Shown here piece by piece: positions 50,695-60,380 of a stretch of DNA of 64,000 nt. Below the pieces are notes generated by a model. That model made no database searches. It saw only the letters and a list, made by a program, of their open reading frames with translations, and was not told the origin of the DNA. The position numbers and the translations under genes were made by a program. Position 1 is the stretch's first letter. Each line of letters opens with the position of its first letter. This DNA is from Pelagibacterales bacterium SAG-MED30 (GTDB taxonomy: Bacteria; Pseudomonadota; Alphaproteobacteria; Pelagibacterales; Pelagibacteraceae). The stretch spans positions 62,001-126,000 of the forward strand of contig JACWEA010000001.1 of NCBI GenBank assembly GCA_014653775.1, given 5' to 3'.

Positions 50695-51428
50695 TGCTCA
50701 AAATAAATAACCTAAATGCAAATGTTGAAAATAAATCTATCTTAAATGGTTTTTCTTTAAATATTAATCCTGGTGAAGTTCATGCTATCATGGGTCCTAA
50801 TGGATCTGGTAAAAGTACATTATCAAATATTTTATCTGGTAAAAAAGGCTATGAAATTTCTGGAGAAATTTTATTTGAAAATAAAAACTTATTTGATCTT
50901 GAAACTGAGGAAAGAGCACACAAAGGTATATTTTTAGCATTTCAATACCCTTTAGAAATTCCAGGTGTAAATACTAACATTTTTTTAAAAACTTCATTAA
51001 ACGCTATTAGAAAAGCAAGAGGAGAAAAAGAACTAGATGCTATTGAATTTTTAAAACTTGTTAAACAAAAAGCCAAAGAATTAAAATTTGATGAAGAAAA
51101 ATTAAATAGACAATTGAATGTTGGTTTTTCAGGTGGTGAAAAAAAGAAAAATGAAATTTTACAAATGTCTATGTTAGCACCTAAATTATCTATATTGGAT
51201 GAAACTGACTCCGGTTTAGATATTGATGCATTAAAGATAGTTGCAGATGGTGTTAATGCGTTAAGAAATAAAAAAAATTCTTTTTTAATCATTACTCATT
51301 ATCAAAGACTATTAGAATATATAAAACCAGATTTTGTTCATGTTCTAATCAATGGAAAAATAATTAAGTCCGGTGGTCCAGAACTAGCAATTGAACTGGA
51401 AAAAAAAGGATACGAAAGCTTTAATTAA
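50694..51428 (+). CDS. sufC: Fe-S cluster assembly ATPase SufC
   Basis: MGPNGSGKSTLSNILSG, GFSGGEKKKNEILQM, LDETDSGLDIDALKIVADGVN. Confidence 0.97.
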   Translation: MLKINNLNANVENKSILNGFSLNINPGEVHAIMGPNGSGKSTLSNILSGKKGYEISGEILFENKNLFDLETEERAHKGIFLAFQYPLEIPGVNTNIFLKTSLNAIRKARGEKELDAIEFLKLVKQKAKELKFDEEKLNRQLNVGFSGGEKKKNEILQMSMLAPKLSILDETDSGLDIDALKIVADGVNALRNKKNSFLIITHYQRLLEYIKPDFVHVLINGKIIKSGGPELAIELEKKGYESFN

Positions 51429-52676
51429 ATGAAAGAACAATTAAAAACAGATTTCGAAAAAATTCTAAAAATATCTAATTTCTCAGAAAAAGATATCAAA
51501 TTTAAGAAGAACTATCTAAACAAATTTATTGAAAGTGGTTTTCCAAGTAGAAAACTTGAAAATTGGAAATTTTTAGATTTAAACCAAATTATAAAAAAAG
51601 ATATAGGTGAGTTAAGTTTTTATAATGATTATTCAGTTACAAATAAAGTTGATACATCTATTTTTATTGATGGTTTAGAGCATAATAAAATTATATTTAT
51701 AAATGGAAGAATAGAAAAAATAGATTTTAATTATGAGGATGAAAATCAAATTGAAATTTATGATGATATAAAAGTGAATGACAAATTTGATAATGAAAAC
51801 TCTTTAATTGATTTAAACAATGCATTTAGAAATAAATATTATAAAATTTTAGTTAAGGAAGGTTATTCAACAAAAAAACCTTTAGTTATTTATCACTTAA
51901 CTAATGAAATAATGAAATCTAAGAATATCAATTTAAGATTAGATTTTGAACTTGAACAAAACAGCTCATTAAAGCTGATAGATTTTTTTAACGATTTAAC
52001 CGATAAAAATTTTATGAATATTTTATATAATTTTGATTTAAAAAAAGATTCAATTTTAAAAAATTATAAAATTGATAAATCATTAAATAAAAATCTTAAA
52101 TATTCATTTAATAATATTGATCAAGAAATAAACAGTATTTCAGAAACTTTTATTTTTTCAGCCGGTTCGAATTATTTTAAAAATGAAATAAATTGTAATC
52201 TGAGAGGTGAATATTCATCAGCTTTTGTAAATGGTATTTTTTCATTAAAAGAAAATCAACAACATGAAATAAGATCTACAATTAATCATTTAGTTGAAAA
52301 TACTAAAAGTTATCAACTAATAAAAAGTGTGCTTGGAAAAAATTCAAAAGCTGCATATCAAGGAAGAATATATGTAGATTCAAAAGCTCAGAAAACAGAT
52401 GGTTATCAATTAAGTAAAGCGATATTGTTGGATGAAACTTCTGAGTTTAATGCTAAACCAGAATTAGAAATTTATGCTGATGACGTCAAATGTTCACACG
52501 GATCAGCTTCCGGAAGCCTTAATGAGAATTCAATTTTTTATTTGATGTCTAGAGGACTTAATTACAAACAATCCAAAGAACTTTTGATTAATGGATTTAT
52601 GTTAGAAGTAGTTGAAAAAATCACTGACTCTGAAATTAAAAATTTAATAATAAATATGATTGGTCTAAAAGAATGA
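51429..52676 (+). CDS. sufD: Fe-S cluster assembly protein SufD
   Basis: SGFPSRKLENWKFLDL, KAAYQGRIYVDSKAQKTDGYQLSKAILLDETSEFNAKPELEIYADDVKCSHGSASG. Confidence 0.95.
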   Translation: MKEQLKTDFEKILKISNFSEKDIKFKKNYLNKFIESGFPSRKLENWKFLDLNQIIKKDIGELSFYNDYSVTNKVDTSIFIDGLEHNKIIFINGRIEKIDFNYEDENQIEIYDDIKVNDKFDNENSLIDLNNAFRNKYYKILVKEGYSTKKPLVIYHLTNEIMKSKNINLRLDFELEQNSSLKLIDFFNDLTDKNFMNILYNFDLKKDSILKNYKIDKSLNKNLKYSFNNIDQEINSISETFIFSAGSNYFKNEINCNLRGEYSSAFVNGIFSLKENQQHEIRSTINHLVENTKSYQLIKSVLGKNSKAAYQGRIYVDSKAQKTDGYQLSKAILLDETSEFNAKPELEIYADDVKCSHGSASGSLNENSIFYLMSRGLNYKQSKELLINGFMLEVVEKITDSEIKNLIINMIGLKE

Positions 52677-53893
52677 ACATAGATAACATTAAAAGAGAAT
52701 TTCCGATTTTTGATGAAAAAATCCAAAATAATGATTTAGTTTATTTAGATAGTGCTAATTCATCACAAAAACCAAAAATTGTTTTAGATAGAATAAATGA
52801 CTTTTATTCTAAACAATTTTCTAATGTTGGAAGAAGTTTACATTATTTGGCTGTAGCAGCGACTAACTTATATGAAAATACAAGATCATCAGTTCAAAAA
52901 TACATTAATGCTAAAGATAAAAATGAGATCGTTTTTACTAAAGGAGCAACAGAAGCTTTAAACCTGGTAGCAAATACTCTTGGTCAAACTATTATAGAGC
53001 CAAATGATGAGATTTTAATTACTGAATTAGAGCATCATTCAAATTATGTACCTTGGCATTTTTTGAGAAAATCTAAGAATATTAAAATAAAGTTTGCTGA
53101 AATCAATGAAGATGGAGAAGTTCCGATTGAAAATATAGAAAAAGAAATAACAAATAAAACTAAAGTTATAGCAATTACACATTTATCAAATGTTACTGGT
53201 TCAATTCTACCTATCAAAGAAATAACTCAATTAGCACACTCAAAGGGAATAATTGTAGTAGTAGATGGATGTCAAGGTGGACCTCACCTTAAATTAGACA
53301 TGCAAGATTTAGATTGTGATTTTTATGCTATCTCATGTCATAAAATGTATGGACCAACAGGACTAGGGGTTTTATATGGAAAAAAAAAATGGCTTGAACA
53401 ACTTCCTCCTTATCAAGGTGGAGGTGGTATGATCAATGAAGTAAAAAAAGATAGAATTTCATATGGAGATCTTCCGAATAAATATGAAGCAGGAACAATG
53501 GCAACAGCTCAAGTGATAGCTTTTGATCAGTCGATAAAGTTTTTAGAAAGTATTGGAATTGAAAATATTATCAAACATGAAAAAGAGTTAATTGAATATG
53601 GTCAAGAAATATTACAAAAAAATAATTCTGTTGAGTTGATTGGAAATCCAAAAGAACGTGGGGGAGTATTATCATTTACTATTAAAGGTATTCATGCACA
53701 CGATATAGCAACAATTTTAGATGAGACTGGAGTAGCAATTAGAGCTGGTCATCATTGTTGTCAAATACTTCATGATAAATTAGGTATACCTGCAAGTGCT
53801 AGAGCCTCTTTAGGTGTTTATAATACCAAAGACGATTTAGATAAATTAAATGAGGGAATTAATAATTGTAAAAAAATTTTTGATTTAAAATGA
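52673..53893 (+). CDS. sufS: SufS-type cysteine desulfurase
   Basis: YLDSANSSQKP, FTKGATEALNLVA, SCHKMYGPTGLGVLYG, GVAIRAGHHCCQ. Confidence 0.96.
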   Translation: MNIDNIKREFPIFDEKIQNNDLVYLDSANSSQKPKIVLDRINDFYSKQFSNVGRSLHYLAVAATNLYENTRSSVQKYINAKDKNEIVFTKGATEALNLVANTLGQTIIEPNDEILITELEHHSNYVPWHFLRKSKNIKIKFAEINEDGEVPIENIEKEITNKTKVIAITHLSNVTGSILPIKEITQLAHSKGIIVVVDGCQGGPHLKLDMQDLDCDFYAISCHKMYGPTGLGVLYGKKKWLEQLPPYQGGGGMINEVKKDRISYGDLPNKYEAGTMATAQVIAFDQSIKFLESIGIENIIKHEKELIEYGQEILQKNNSVELIGNPKERGGVLSFTIKGIHAHDIATILDETGVAIRAGHHCCQILHDKLGIPASARASLGVYNTKDDLDKLNEGINNCKKIFDLK

Positions 53894-54354
53894 ATTTAAA
53901 AGAACTATATCAAGAAATAATTTTAGAACATGGAAAGAACCCTAGAAATTTAGGGAAAACTAATAATTTTAATAAAGATGCTAAAGGAAATAATCCGTTA
54001 TGTGGCGACAATGTTCATGTATATTTAAAACTAGATGATCAAAGAAAAGTTGAAGATATTTCGTTCGAAGGTAGTGGTTGTGCAATTTCTATGGCATCTG
54101 CTTCCATAATGACAGATTTGATAAAAGGTAAAAGTGATAATGAAGTCAAGGAGATTATCGAAGATTTTTTAGGAATGATAAAAGAGAATCCTGAGTTAAA
54201 GTCTCAAATTTTAAAGGAGGATGATAAAACAAAATTAATGTGTCTTTCAGGAGTTAAACAATATCCTATGAGAGTTAAATGTGCTACATTGTCTTGGCAT
54301 ACTTTAGTTTCAGCAATGGAAAATGATGGAAAACAGGTTAGTACAGAAGATTAA
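53890..54354 (+). CDS. sufU: SufU-type scaffold/sulfur-acceptor protein
   Basis: LYQEIILEHGKNPRNLG, NPLCGDNVHVYLKL, FEGSGCAISMASASIM, SufU-type insertion before VKCATLSWHTL. Confidence 0.93.
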   Translation: MNLKELYQEIILEHGKNPRNLGKTNNFNKDAKGNNPLCGDNVHVYLKLDDQRKVEDISFEGSGCAISMASASIMTDLIKGKSDNEVKEIIEDFLGMIKENPELKSQILKEDDKTKLMCLSGVKQYPMRVKCATLSWHTLVSAMENDGKQVSTED

Positions 54355-54359
54355 TAATT

Positions 54360-54656
54360 ATGGAAATTAAAGACAAAATAATTAATGAAATAAAAAAAAT
54401 TTATGATCCTGAATTACCAGTAAATATTTATGAACTTGGTCTAATTTATGATATAAAAATAGTAGGCAAAAAAGCTGAAATTAAAATGACATTAACTACA
54501 CCAAATTGTCCAGTCGCAGAAAGTTTACCTAAAGAAGTTAAAGAAGGTGTTATGCAAGTTGAGGAAATAGAGGATGTTGATTTAGAGTTAGTTTGGGACC
54601 CACCCTGGACAAAAGATATGATGACTGATGCTGCTAAACTGGAGTTAAATTTATAA
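54360..54656 (+). CDS. sufT: SUF-associated MIP18/DUF59 protein SufT
   Basis: IYDPELPVNIYELGLIYDIKI, MTLTTPNCPVAESLP, VWDPPWTKDMMTDAAKLELNL. Confidence 0.94.
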   Translation: MEIKDKIINEIKKIYDPELPVNIYELGLIYDIKIVGKKAEIKMTLTTPNCPVAESLPKEVKEGVMQVEEIEDVDLELVWDPPWTKDMMTDAAKLELNL

Positions 54657-54991
54657 TGAATCCTATTATTAAACTTAGTGATAATGCTGCATCAAGAATT
54701 AAAGAAATAATGTCTAGTACTCAAAAAGATTTAATTGGAGTAAGAGTTTCTGTTAAGTCTGGAGGTTGTGCTGGAATGTCATATGTCATGGAGTATTCAA
54801 AAGAAATTAATCCAAATGACGAAGTGATAGAAGAAAAAGGTGTTAAAGTATTTATAGATTCGGCTGCTGTTATGTATCTATTAGGTACAGAAATGGACTA
54901 TAAAAAAGAGGAATTTTCATCAACTTTTGTTTTTAATAACCCAAATGAAACGGAGCGATGTGGCTGTGGGGAATCTTTTAAAACTGACTAA
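54656..54991 (+). CDS. sufA: A-type Fe-S carrier (HesB/IscA/SufA family)
   Basis: VSVKSGGCAGMSYVMEY and C-terminal RCGCGESF motif. Confidence 0.93.
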   Translation: MNPIIKLSDNAASRIKEIMSSTQKDLIGVRVSVKSGGCAGMSYVMEYSKEINPNDEVIEEKGVKVFIDSAAVMYLLGTEMDYKKEEFSSTFVFNNPNETERCGCGESFKTD

Positions 54992-55021
54992 AAACAGTAT
55001 CCCGCAAGTTGCATAGCAGTA

Positions 55022-55050
55022 TTGCGTAATATGCATATCTTTGATATAAG
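55022..55050 (+). promoter_or_regulatory. Candidate sigma-70-type promoter (TTGCGT-N17-TATAAG)
   Basis: Hexamers at 55022..55027 and 55045..55050, immediately upstream of the 56-aa ORF. Confidence 0.4.
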
Positions 55051-55056
55051 ATTCTT

Positions 55057-55227
55057 ATGAATAAATTTGAATTTAAAAATCTTGTTAAAAATCTAAAAGA
55101 TACTTTAAAGGAAAAAACTTTTTTTAAAGATTTACGTAAGGAAGTAGAAACTGGTGCAAACGGCACTCAGGATTACGTTGTTAAAAAAGGTGTAAACAAA
55201 GATAGAGTTGCTACAACAAAACAGTAA
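55057..55227 (+). CDS. Small hypothetical protein, 56 aa (not in the ORF track)
   Basis: ATG 55057 to TAA 55225: MNKFEFKNLVKNLKDTLKEKTFFKDLRKEVETGANGTQDYVVKKGVNKDRVATTKQ; stop directly abuts the glnA stop on the other strand, as other convergent gene pairs here. Confidence 0.6.
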   Translation: MNKFEFKNLVKNLKDTLKEKTFFKDLRKEVETGANGTQDYVVKKGVNKDRVATTKQ

Positions 55228-56634
55228 TTAACTACTGTAATACATCTCAAATTCTACCGGATGAGGTGCATGTTCAAATTTGTGAATTTCTTCAAACTTA
55301 AGTGCAATGTAAGCGTCTATTTGATCGTCAGTAAATACATTACCTTGAGTTAAAAATTCTCTATCCTTATCTAAACTTTCCATTGCTTCCCTCAGCGATC
55401 CACAAACAGTCGGAATAGCTTTAACTTCTTCAGGTGGTAAATCATATAAATCTTTATCAAAAGACTCTCCTGGATGTATCTTATTTTTGATTCCATCTAA
55501 TCCGGCCATTAACATCGCTGCGAAGGTTAGGTATGGGTTTCCTGAAGCATCTGGAAATCTAATTTCACATCTTGCACCTTTTTTACTTAAAGTAATTGGA
55601 ATACGACATGATGCAGATCTATTTCTAGCAGAGTAAGCTAATAATACAGGAGCTTCAAATCCAGGTACTAATCTTTTGTAACTATTAGTTGTTGAGTTAG
55701 CAAATGCATTAATTGCTTTTGCATGTTTTAAAATACCACCAATATAATGTAATGCTGTTTCAGATAATCCTGCGTAAGCATCGCCTGAAAATACTGGTGT
55801 ATCACCTTTCCAAATAGATTGGTGAATATGCATTCCTGAACCATTATCACCAGCAACAGGTTTTGGCATGAATGTTGCAGTTTTTCCAAATGAATGAGTC
55901 ACCATTTGAACAATATATTTATACAATTGAACGTTATCTGCTTGATTAACTAAAGTACCAAAGTACATACCAAGCTCATGTTGACTTGGAGCAACTTCAT
56001 GGTGATGTTTTTCAACTTTAATTCCAACTTCCTTTAAATTTTTAAGATATTCGCCACGCATATCTTGTTCACTATCTACAGGGGGAACTGGAAAGTAACC
56101 ACCTTTAACTGGAGGTCTATGACCCATATTACCGTTTTCATATTCTTTACCTGAATTGTATGGACCTTCTTTACTATCAATTTTGAATCCACATTCATTC
56201 ATATCATTTTTAATTTTAACATCATCAAAAACAAAAAATTCAGGTTCAGGACCAAAAAATGCTTTATCACCAATTCCTGATGCTTTTAAATATTCTTCTG
56301 CTTTTTTCGCAACACCTCTTGGATCTCTTTCATAAGGAGTTTTCTTAACTGCATCTAAAATATCACAAAAAAGTACAGCAGTATTATGTGAAGTAAAAGG
56401 ATCTAAAAAAAACCTTGAAGTGTCAGGTTTTAAAATCATATCTGACTCATTGATAGCTTTCCATCCAGCGATAGAAGAACCGTCAAAAAAAACACCATTC
56501 TTTAACATATCTTCATCCACTACAGTGGCGTCCATAGTTAAATGCTGCAATTTACCTCTTGGGTCGGTAAATCTTAAATCAACAAATTCTGCATCTTTAT
56601 CTTTAATAAATTTTAAAACGTCGCTAGCACTCAT
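55228..56634 (-). CDS. glnA: Glutamine synthetase type I
   Basis: [48 protein letters not shown], adenylylation-loop-like [14 protein letters not shown]. Confidence 0.98.
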   Translation of the reverse strand: MSASDVLKFIKDKDAEFVDLRFTDPRGKLQHLTMDATVVDEDMLKNGVFFDGSSIAGWKAINESDMILKPDTSRFFLDPFTSHNTAVLFCDILDAVKKTPYERDPRGVAKKAEEYLKASGIGDKAFFGPEPEFFVFDDVKIKNDMNECGFKIDSKEGPYNSGKEYENGNMGHRPPVKGGYFPVPPVDSEQDMRGEYLKNLKEVGIKVEKHHHEVAPSQHELGMYFGTLVNQADNVQLYKYIVQMVTHSFGKTATFMPKPVAGDNGSGMHIHQSIWKGDTPVFSGDAYAGLSETALHYIGGILKHAKAINAFANSTTNSYKRLVPGFEAPVLLAYSARNRSASCRIPITLSKKGARCEIRFPDASGNPYLTFAAMLMAGLDGIKNKIHPGESFDKDLYDLPPEEVKAIPTVCGSLREAMESLDKDREFLTQGNVFTDDQIDAYIALKFEEIHKFEHAPHPVEFEMYYSS

Positions 56635-56775
56635 TTTCTCTCCTTTATAATTCTGAACGTTGTATTACCAAAAAAAGACTGATAATTAATGCTCTTTTAC
56701 TTAATAACACCTATGCAATTTTTACATAAATGTATAATTAAACGCTTAAAATAACTAACAATTAAAAGTTGAATA

Positions 56776-57255
56776 ATGACTTTATTAGACAAAGAACCTG
56801 TAAGAAGAGTTGAGAAATCGTTAAAAGAATTTGATCCAAAACAAAATGTTATTATTTTAGAAACTTCGGCGAGAACGGCTGTAGAAGCAGCTTCATCTTT
56901 AGGTTGTGAAGTAGGAGCAATTGTCAAAAGCTTACTTTTTAAAACAGAAAATGATTTCACTCTATGCTTAATTGCAGGAGATAAAAAAGCTTCACTAAAT
57001 AGGATAAAAAAGGAATTAAATATTAAAGATGCATCTATGGCTTCAGCTGAACAAGTAAAAAATGTTACAGGTTATACTATAGGTGGTGTTTCACCTATTG
57101 GTCATCTAAATAAAATTGAAATTTTTATAGATAAGTCTTTAGAAAGATTTAGTTCTCTGTTTGCAGCTGCAGGACATCCTAACTGCGTATTTAAAATAAA
57201 TTTTACAGATTTACAAAAAATTACAAATGGTTCAATTAAAGAAATAACGGAATGA
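56776..57255 (+). CDS. YbaK/EbsC-family aminoacyl-tRNA deacylase
   Basis: VGAIVKSLLFKTENDFTLCLIAGDKKASLNRIKKEL, GYTIGGVSPIGHL, FAAAGHPNCVFKI. Confidence 0.92.
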   Translation: MTLLDKEPVRRVEKSLKEFDPKQNVIILETSARTAVEAASSLGCEVGAIVKSLLFKTENDFTLCLIAGDKKASLNRIKKELNIKDASMASAEQVKNVTGYTIGGVSPIGHLNKIEIFIDKSLERFSSLFAAAGHPNCVFKINFTDLQKITNGSIKEITE

Positions 57256-58139
57256 GACAAGCAAAATTATTAGATTATTTATTATTAATTTTATTAGCTT
57301 TAATTTGGGCCTCAGCTTTTTTTAATATAAAAATTGCAACTTATTCTTTTGGACCTGTAACAATTGCTTTTCTCAGAGTTTTTTTTGGAGCAGTACCAGT
57401 TTTATTACTTTGTTATTATAAAAATATAAAGATTGAAGCTTTTTCTAAAGATTGGCATTGGTTTGCTATGATTGGATTCATAAATTTAGTTGCACCATTT
57501 TTTTTAATTGCATACGGAGTACAGTCTGTCCAGAGTAATTTAGCTGCCATTTTAATGTCCACAACACCTTTAAGTTCAACAATCTTAGGGCATTTTTATA
57601 CAAAAAATGAAAAGTTTAATTTTATAAAAACTTTTGGAATTTTAATTGGATTTTCAGGAATACTTTATTTATTTTCGGATAATCTATTAATTGATGATGA
57701 TAACTTTTTATCAGCATTATTAATCCTTCTTGGTTCTACTTGTTATGTAGTTGGAGGTGTTTTAACTTTAAAAATCAGCAAGAAAAAAAATGAAAATGTA
57801 ACAGGCTCGATATTAATTTGGGCAGTAATTATTTTAATTCCATTGGTAAGTTTTATTGAACAACCATGGAATGTCACTCCAAGATTAGACTCAACAATCT
57901 CAGTTATTTATTTGGGATTATTCTCTACTGGAATTGCTTGGTTATTAAGATTTAGGATATTGGTGAACAATGGTCTAATATTTCAATCACAAGTGTCATA
58001 TTTGATTCCTATTTTTGGAACTATTTTAAGTTACATTTTTTTAAAAGAGTTAATTACAATTAAAGTATTAATTTCATTAATTGCAGTTTGTGTAGGTATT
58101 TATTTTGTTAGAAAAGCAGACAATAAAAAAACTATTTAA
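57252..58139 (+). CDS. EamA/DMT-superfamily transporter
   Basis: LLILLALIWASAFFNIKIA, AAILMSTTPLSSTILGHF, 10-TM pattern. Confidence 0.9.
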   Translation: MRQAKLLDYLLLILLALIWASAFFNIKIATYSFGPVTIAFLRVFFGAVPVLLLCYYKNIKIEAFSKDWHWFAMIGFINLVAPFFLIAYGVQSVQSNLAAILMSTTPLSSTILGHFYTKNEKFNFIKTFGILIGFSGILYLFSDNLLIDDDNFLSALLILLGSTCYVVGGVLTLKISKKKNENVTGSILIWAVIILIPLVSFIEQPWNVTPRLDSTISVIYLGLFSTGIAWLLRFRILVNNGLIFQSQVSYLIPIFGTILSYIFLKELITIKVLISLIAVCVGIYFVRKADNKKTI

Positions 58140-58882
58140 AAGAATATTCTAAAACCCATTCTTGATGCTACAAAAATAACTAATAAAGATGTTATTATAG
58201 CAAGCACTCTACTTGAAAAAATTTTCAAATTTAAATAATTTCCACAGAGTCCACCAAGTAAAACAGATAAAAATAAAGGCCAATATAGCAAGACTTTATT
58301 TAATACAGCATCCTTTGTTAACTGTCCCAATATACCAGAAATCGAATTGATAAGAATGAATAAAGATGCAGTAGTAACAATGTTTTTAGGACTATCAGCT
58401 TTTAGTAAAAAAAGAATAGGACTAAGAAAAATTCCACCACCTATACCTACTATTCCAGAAATTAGACCTAAAAAAGATCCTATTAAGATTGAAAAAAAAA
58501 AGTTAAGTTTTTTTATTGTTATATCATTATCTTCATATGATTTATTTTTTATTAATAATAATAAGCCTGCAAGAGATAAAACAATAAATAATATAATTTC
58601 GAAAAGATCTTTTTCAATTTTTAGCGTCCCTCCTATAAAAGCAAGTGGAATTGAGCCAATTAAAAAAGGTATTAATAATTTGAAATTATGATTTCCAGCT
58701 CTTACATAGTTAATAGAGTTACCTGTAACAACAATTATATTACAGAGTAAAGCTATTACAGGAAAAATATAGTAGGGGATATCCCAAATAAGTAATAAAG
58801 CTAAATAAGTTGATCCACCACCAAAGCCAACACTTGAATATAATATAGCTGTTATAAAAAATAATATTGATAATATAATCAT
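58136..58882 (-). CDS. TSUP/TauE-SafE family sulfite/sulfonate exporter-like permease
   Basis: YSSVGFGGGSTYLALLL and GLISGIVGIGGGIFLSPILFLL repeat motifs. Confidence 0.88.
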   Translation of the reverse strand: MIILSILFFITAILYSSVGFGGGSTYLALLLIWDIPYYIFPVIALLCNIIVVTGNSINYVRAGNHNFKLLIPFLIGSIPLAFIGGTLKIEKDLFEIILFIVLSLAGLLLLIKNKSYEDNDITIKKLNFFFSILIGSFLGLISGIVGIGGGIFLSPILFLLKADSPKNIVTTASLFILINSISGILGQLTKDAVLNKVLLYWPLFLSVLLGGLCGNYLNLKIFSSRVLAIITSLLVIFVASRMGFRIFF

Positions 58883-58896
58883 ATTAAAAAAAAATT

Positions 58897-59397
58897 ATGA
58901 AAGTAAATATAGCACTTCTAACTGTAACAGATACTAGAACATTTGATAATGATAAATCGGGAGCAATCTTGGTAAATAAAATTAAAGAGGCCAATCATAT
59001 TTTGATAGATAGAAAAATATGTAAAGATGAAAAGGATGAAATAGTTTTAATATTAAAAGAATGGCTCAAGAATAAAAAAATCGATGTTATCATAACTACA
59101 GGAGGAACAGGTCTTACAGGTAGAGACATAACTCCGGAGGCACTAGAAGAAGTTGCTGATAAACAAATACCAGGATTTGGAGAAATTTTTAGAAATATTA
59201 GTTTGAAATCAGTTGGTACATCAGCAATACAATCTAGAGCTTCAGCAGTGTTGTCAAATGGCAAGTACATTTTTGCTTTACCAGGATCATCTGGTGGAGT
59301 TACAGATGCTTGGGAAGGAATTTTAAAACATCAACTAGATATAAATCATAAACCATGTAATTTTGTAGAATTGTTTCCAAGATTAAAAGAAAAATAA
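58897..59397 (+). CDS. moaB: Molybdenum cofactor biosynthesis protein MoaB
   Basis: LLTVTDTRTFDNDKSG, TTGGTGLTGRDITPEAL, ALPGSSGGVTDAWEGIL. Confidence 0.95.
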   Translation: MKVNIALLTVTDTRTFDNDKSGAILVNKIKEANHILIDRKICKDEKDEIVLILKEWLKNKKIDVIITTGGTGLTGRDITPEALEEVADKQIPGFGEIFRNISLKSVGTSAIQSRASAVLSNGKYIFALPGSSGGVTDAWEGILKHQLDINHKPCNFVELFPRLKEK

Positions 59398-59643
59398 TTA
59401 TTTTTGATATTTTTCTTTCCACTCAGAATATGGCATTCCATAAACATGTTTTCTAGAATCTGGATCTGAAATAGTGATACCTTTTTTTTCAGCTTCTTCT
59501 CGATACCATCTGGATAAACAATTTCTACAGAAGCCTGCCAAATTCATTAGATCGATATTTTGAACATCTTTTCTTTCTCTTAAATGTCCAATCAATCTTT
59601 CAAAGGTAGCTGATTGTAATTCTTTTTTTGTATTATCATCCAT
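59398..59643 (-). CDS. DUF1244 domain-containing protein
   Basis: HLRERKDVQNIDLMNLAGFCRNCLSRWYREEAEKKG...YGMPYSEWKEKYQ is characteristic of the family. Confidence 0.9.
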   Translation of the reverse strand: MDDNTKKELQSATFERLIGHLRERKDVQNIDLMNLAGFCRNCLSRWYREEAEKKGITISDPDSRKHVYGMPYSEWKEKYQK

Positions 59644-59673
59644 AATTTTATATGTTAGTCTTTTATTTCACTT

Positions 59674-60255
59674 ATGAAATTATCTGGATCATATCAAATT
59701 AATTTAGAAAAACAAAAAGTTTGGGAAGCTTTAAATGATCCAGAGATATTAAAAAAAGCTATACCAGGTTGTGAAGAATTTATAAAAAAATCAGACACTG
59801 AGTTTACTGCTAAAGCTACAAATAAAATTGGACCTTTTAATGCAAGTTTTACAGGTGATATTGAATTAGGAGATCTTAACCCACCAGATAGTTATAAAAT
59901 ATCAGGTTCAGGAAATTCCCCAGTTGGATTTGCTTCAGGAGAAGCAAGTGTAAAATTAGAAGATCACGATAATGGAACTAAACTTTCTTATGAAGTGCAG
60001 GCAAACGTTGGTGGAAAAATAGCTCAAGTAGGCTCTAGATTAATTGATATGACAGCAAAAAAAATGGCTGATATATTTTTCGGTAAATTTTCAGAATTAA
60101 TTTCAAAAGATGAAAATTTATCAAGAGAACTTCCAGATATCAGTAAACTAAGTTCTGACAGTTCAATTACAAATAATAAAAAAACTAATCCAAAAATACT
60201 TATTTATTCAGCTATAGTTTTAGCAGCGGCAATAATTATTTATTCATTTTTTTAA
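59674..60255 (+). CDS. coxG: CoxG-like SRPBCC protein (CO dehydrogenase subunit G family) with C-terminal TM anchor
   Basis: MKLSGSYQINLEKQKVWEALNDPEILKKAIPGCEEF, KIGPFNASFTGDIEL; C-terminal ILIYSAIVLAAAIIIYSFF. Confidence 0.9.
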   Translation: MKLSGSYQINLEKQKVWEALNDPEILKKAIPGCEEFIKKSDTEFTAKATNKIGPFNASFTGDIELGDLNPPDSYKISGSGNSPVGFASGEASVKLEDHDNGTKLSYEVQANVGGKIAQVGSRLIDMTAKKMADIFFGKFSELISKDENLSRELPDISKLSSDSSITNNKKTNPKILIYSAIVLAAAIIIYSFF

Positions 60256-60324
60256 AAACCTTATTTTTAGATAAAAAATTATTATAAAATTCACGCAAAA
60301 GTAGAATTATAATTTAATTAATAT

Positions 60325-60353
60325 TTGCTTCTCCATTTCACTTGTGATGTAAT
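60325..60353 (+). promoter_or_regulatory. Candidate promoter for coxSLM (TTGCTT-N17-TGTAAT)
   Basis: Hexamers at 60325..60330 and 60348..60353; palindrome TCACTTGTGA at 60338..60347 within the spacer; coxS ATG at 60381 with strong SD AAGGGGGA. Confidence 0.4.
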
Positions 60354-60380
60354 TATTTAATTAATTAAGGGGGACATGCG

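Noticed and set aside
50942-51292. 116-aa ORF antisense to sufC
   Set aside because: Opposite strand of the SufC signature and Walker B regions; artefact.
54978-55166. 62-aa minus-strand ORF between sufA and glnA
   Set aside because: Competes with the better-supported plus-strand 56-aa ORF, which has a promoter and exact abutment with glnA.
58347-58691. 114-aa plus-strand ORF antisense to the TSUP permease
   Set aside because: The minus-strand frame has the TSUP repeat motifs; this frame has none.
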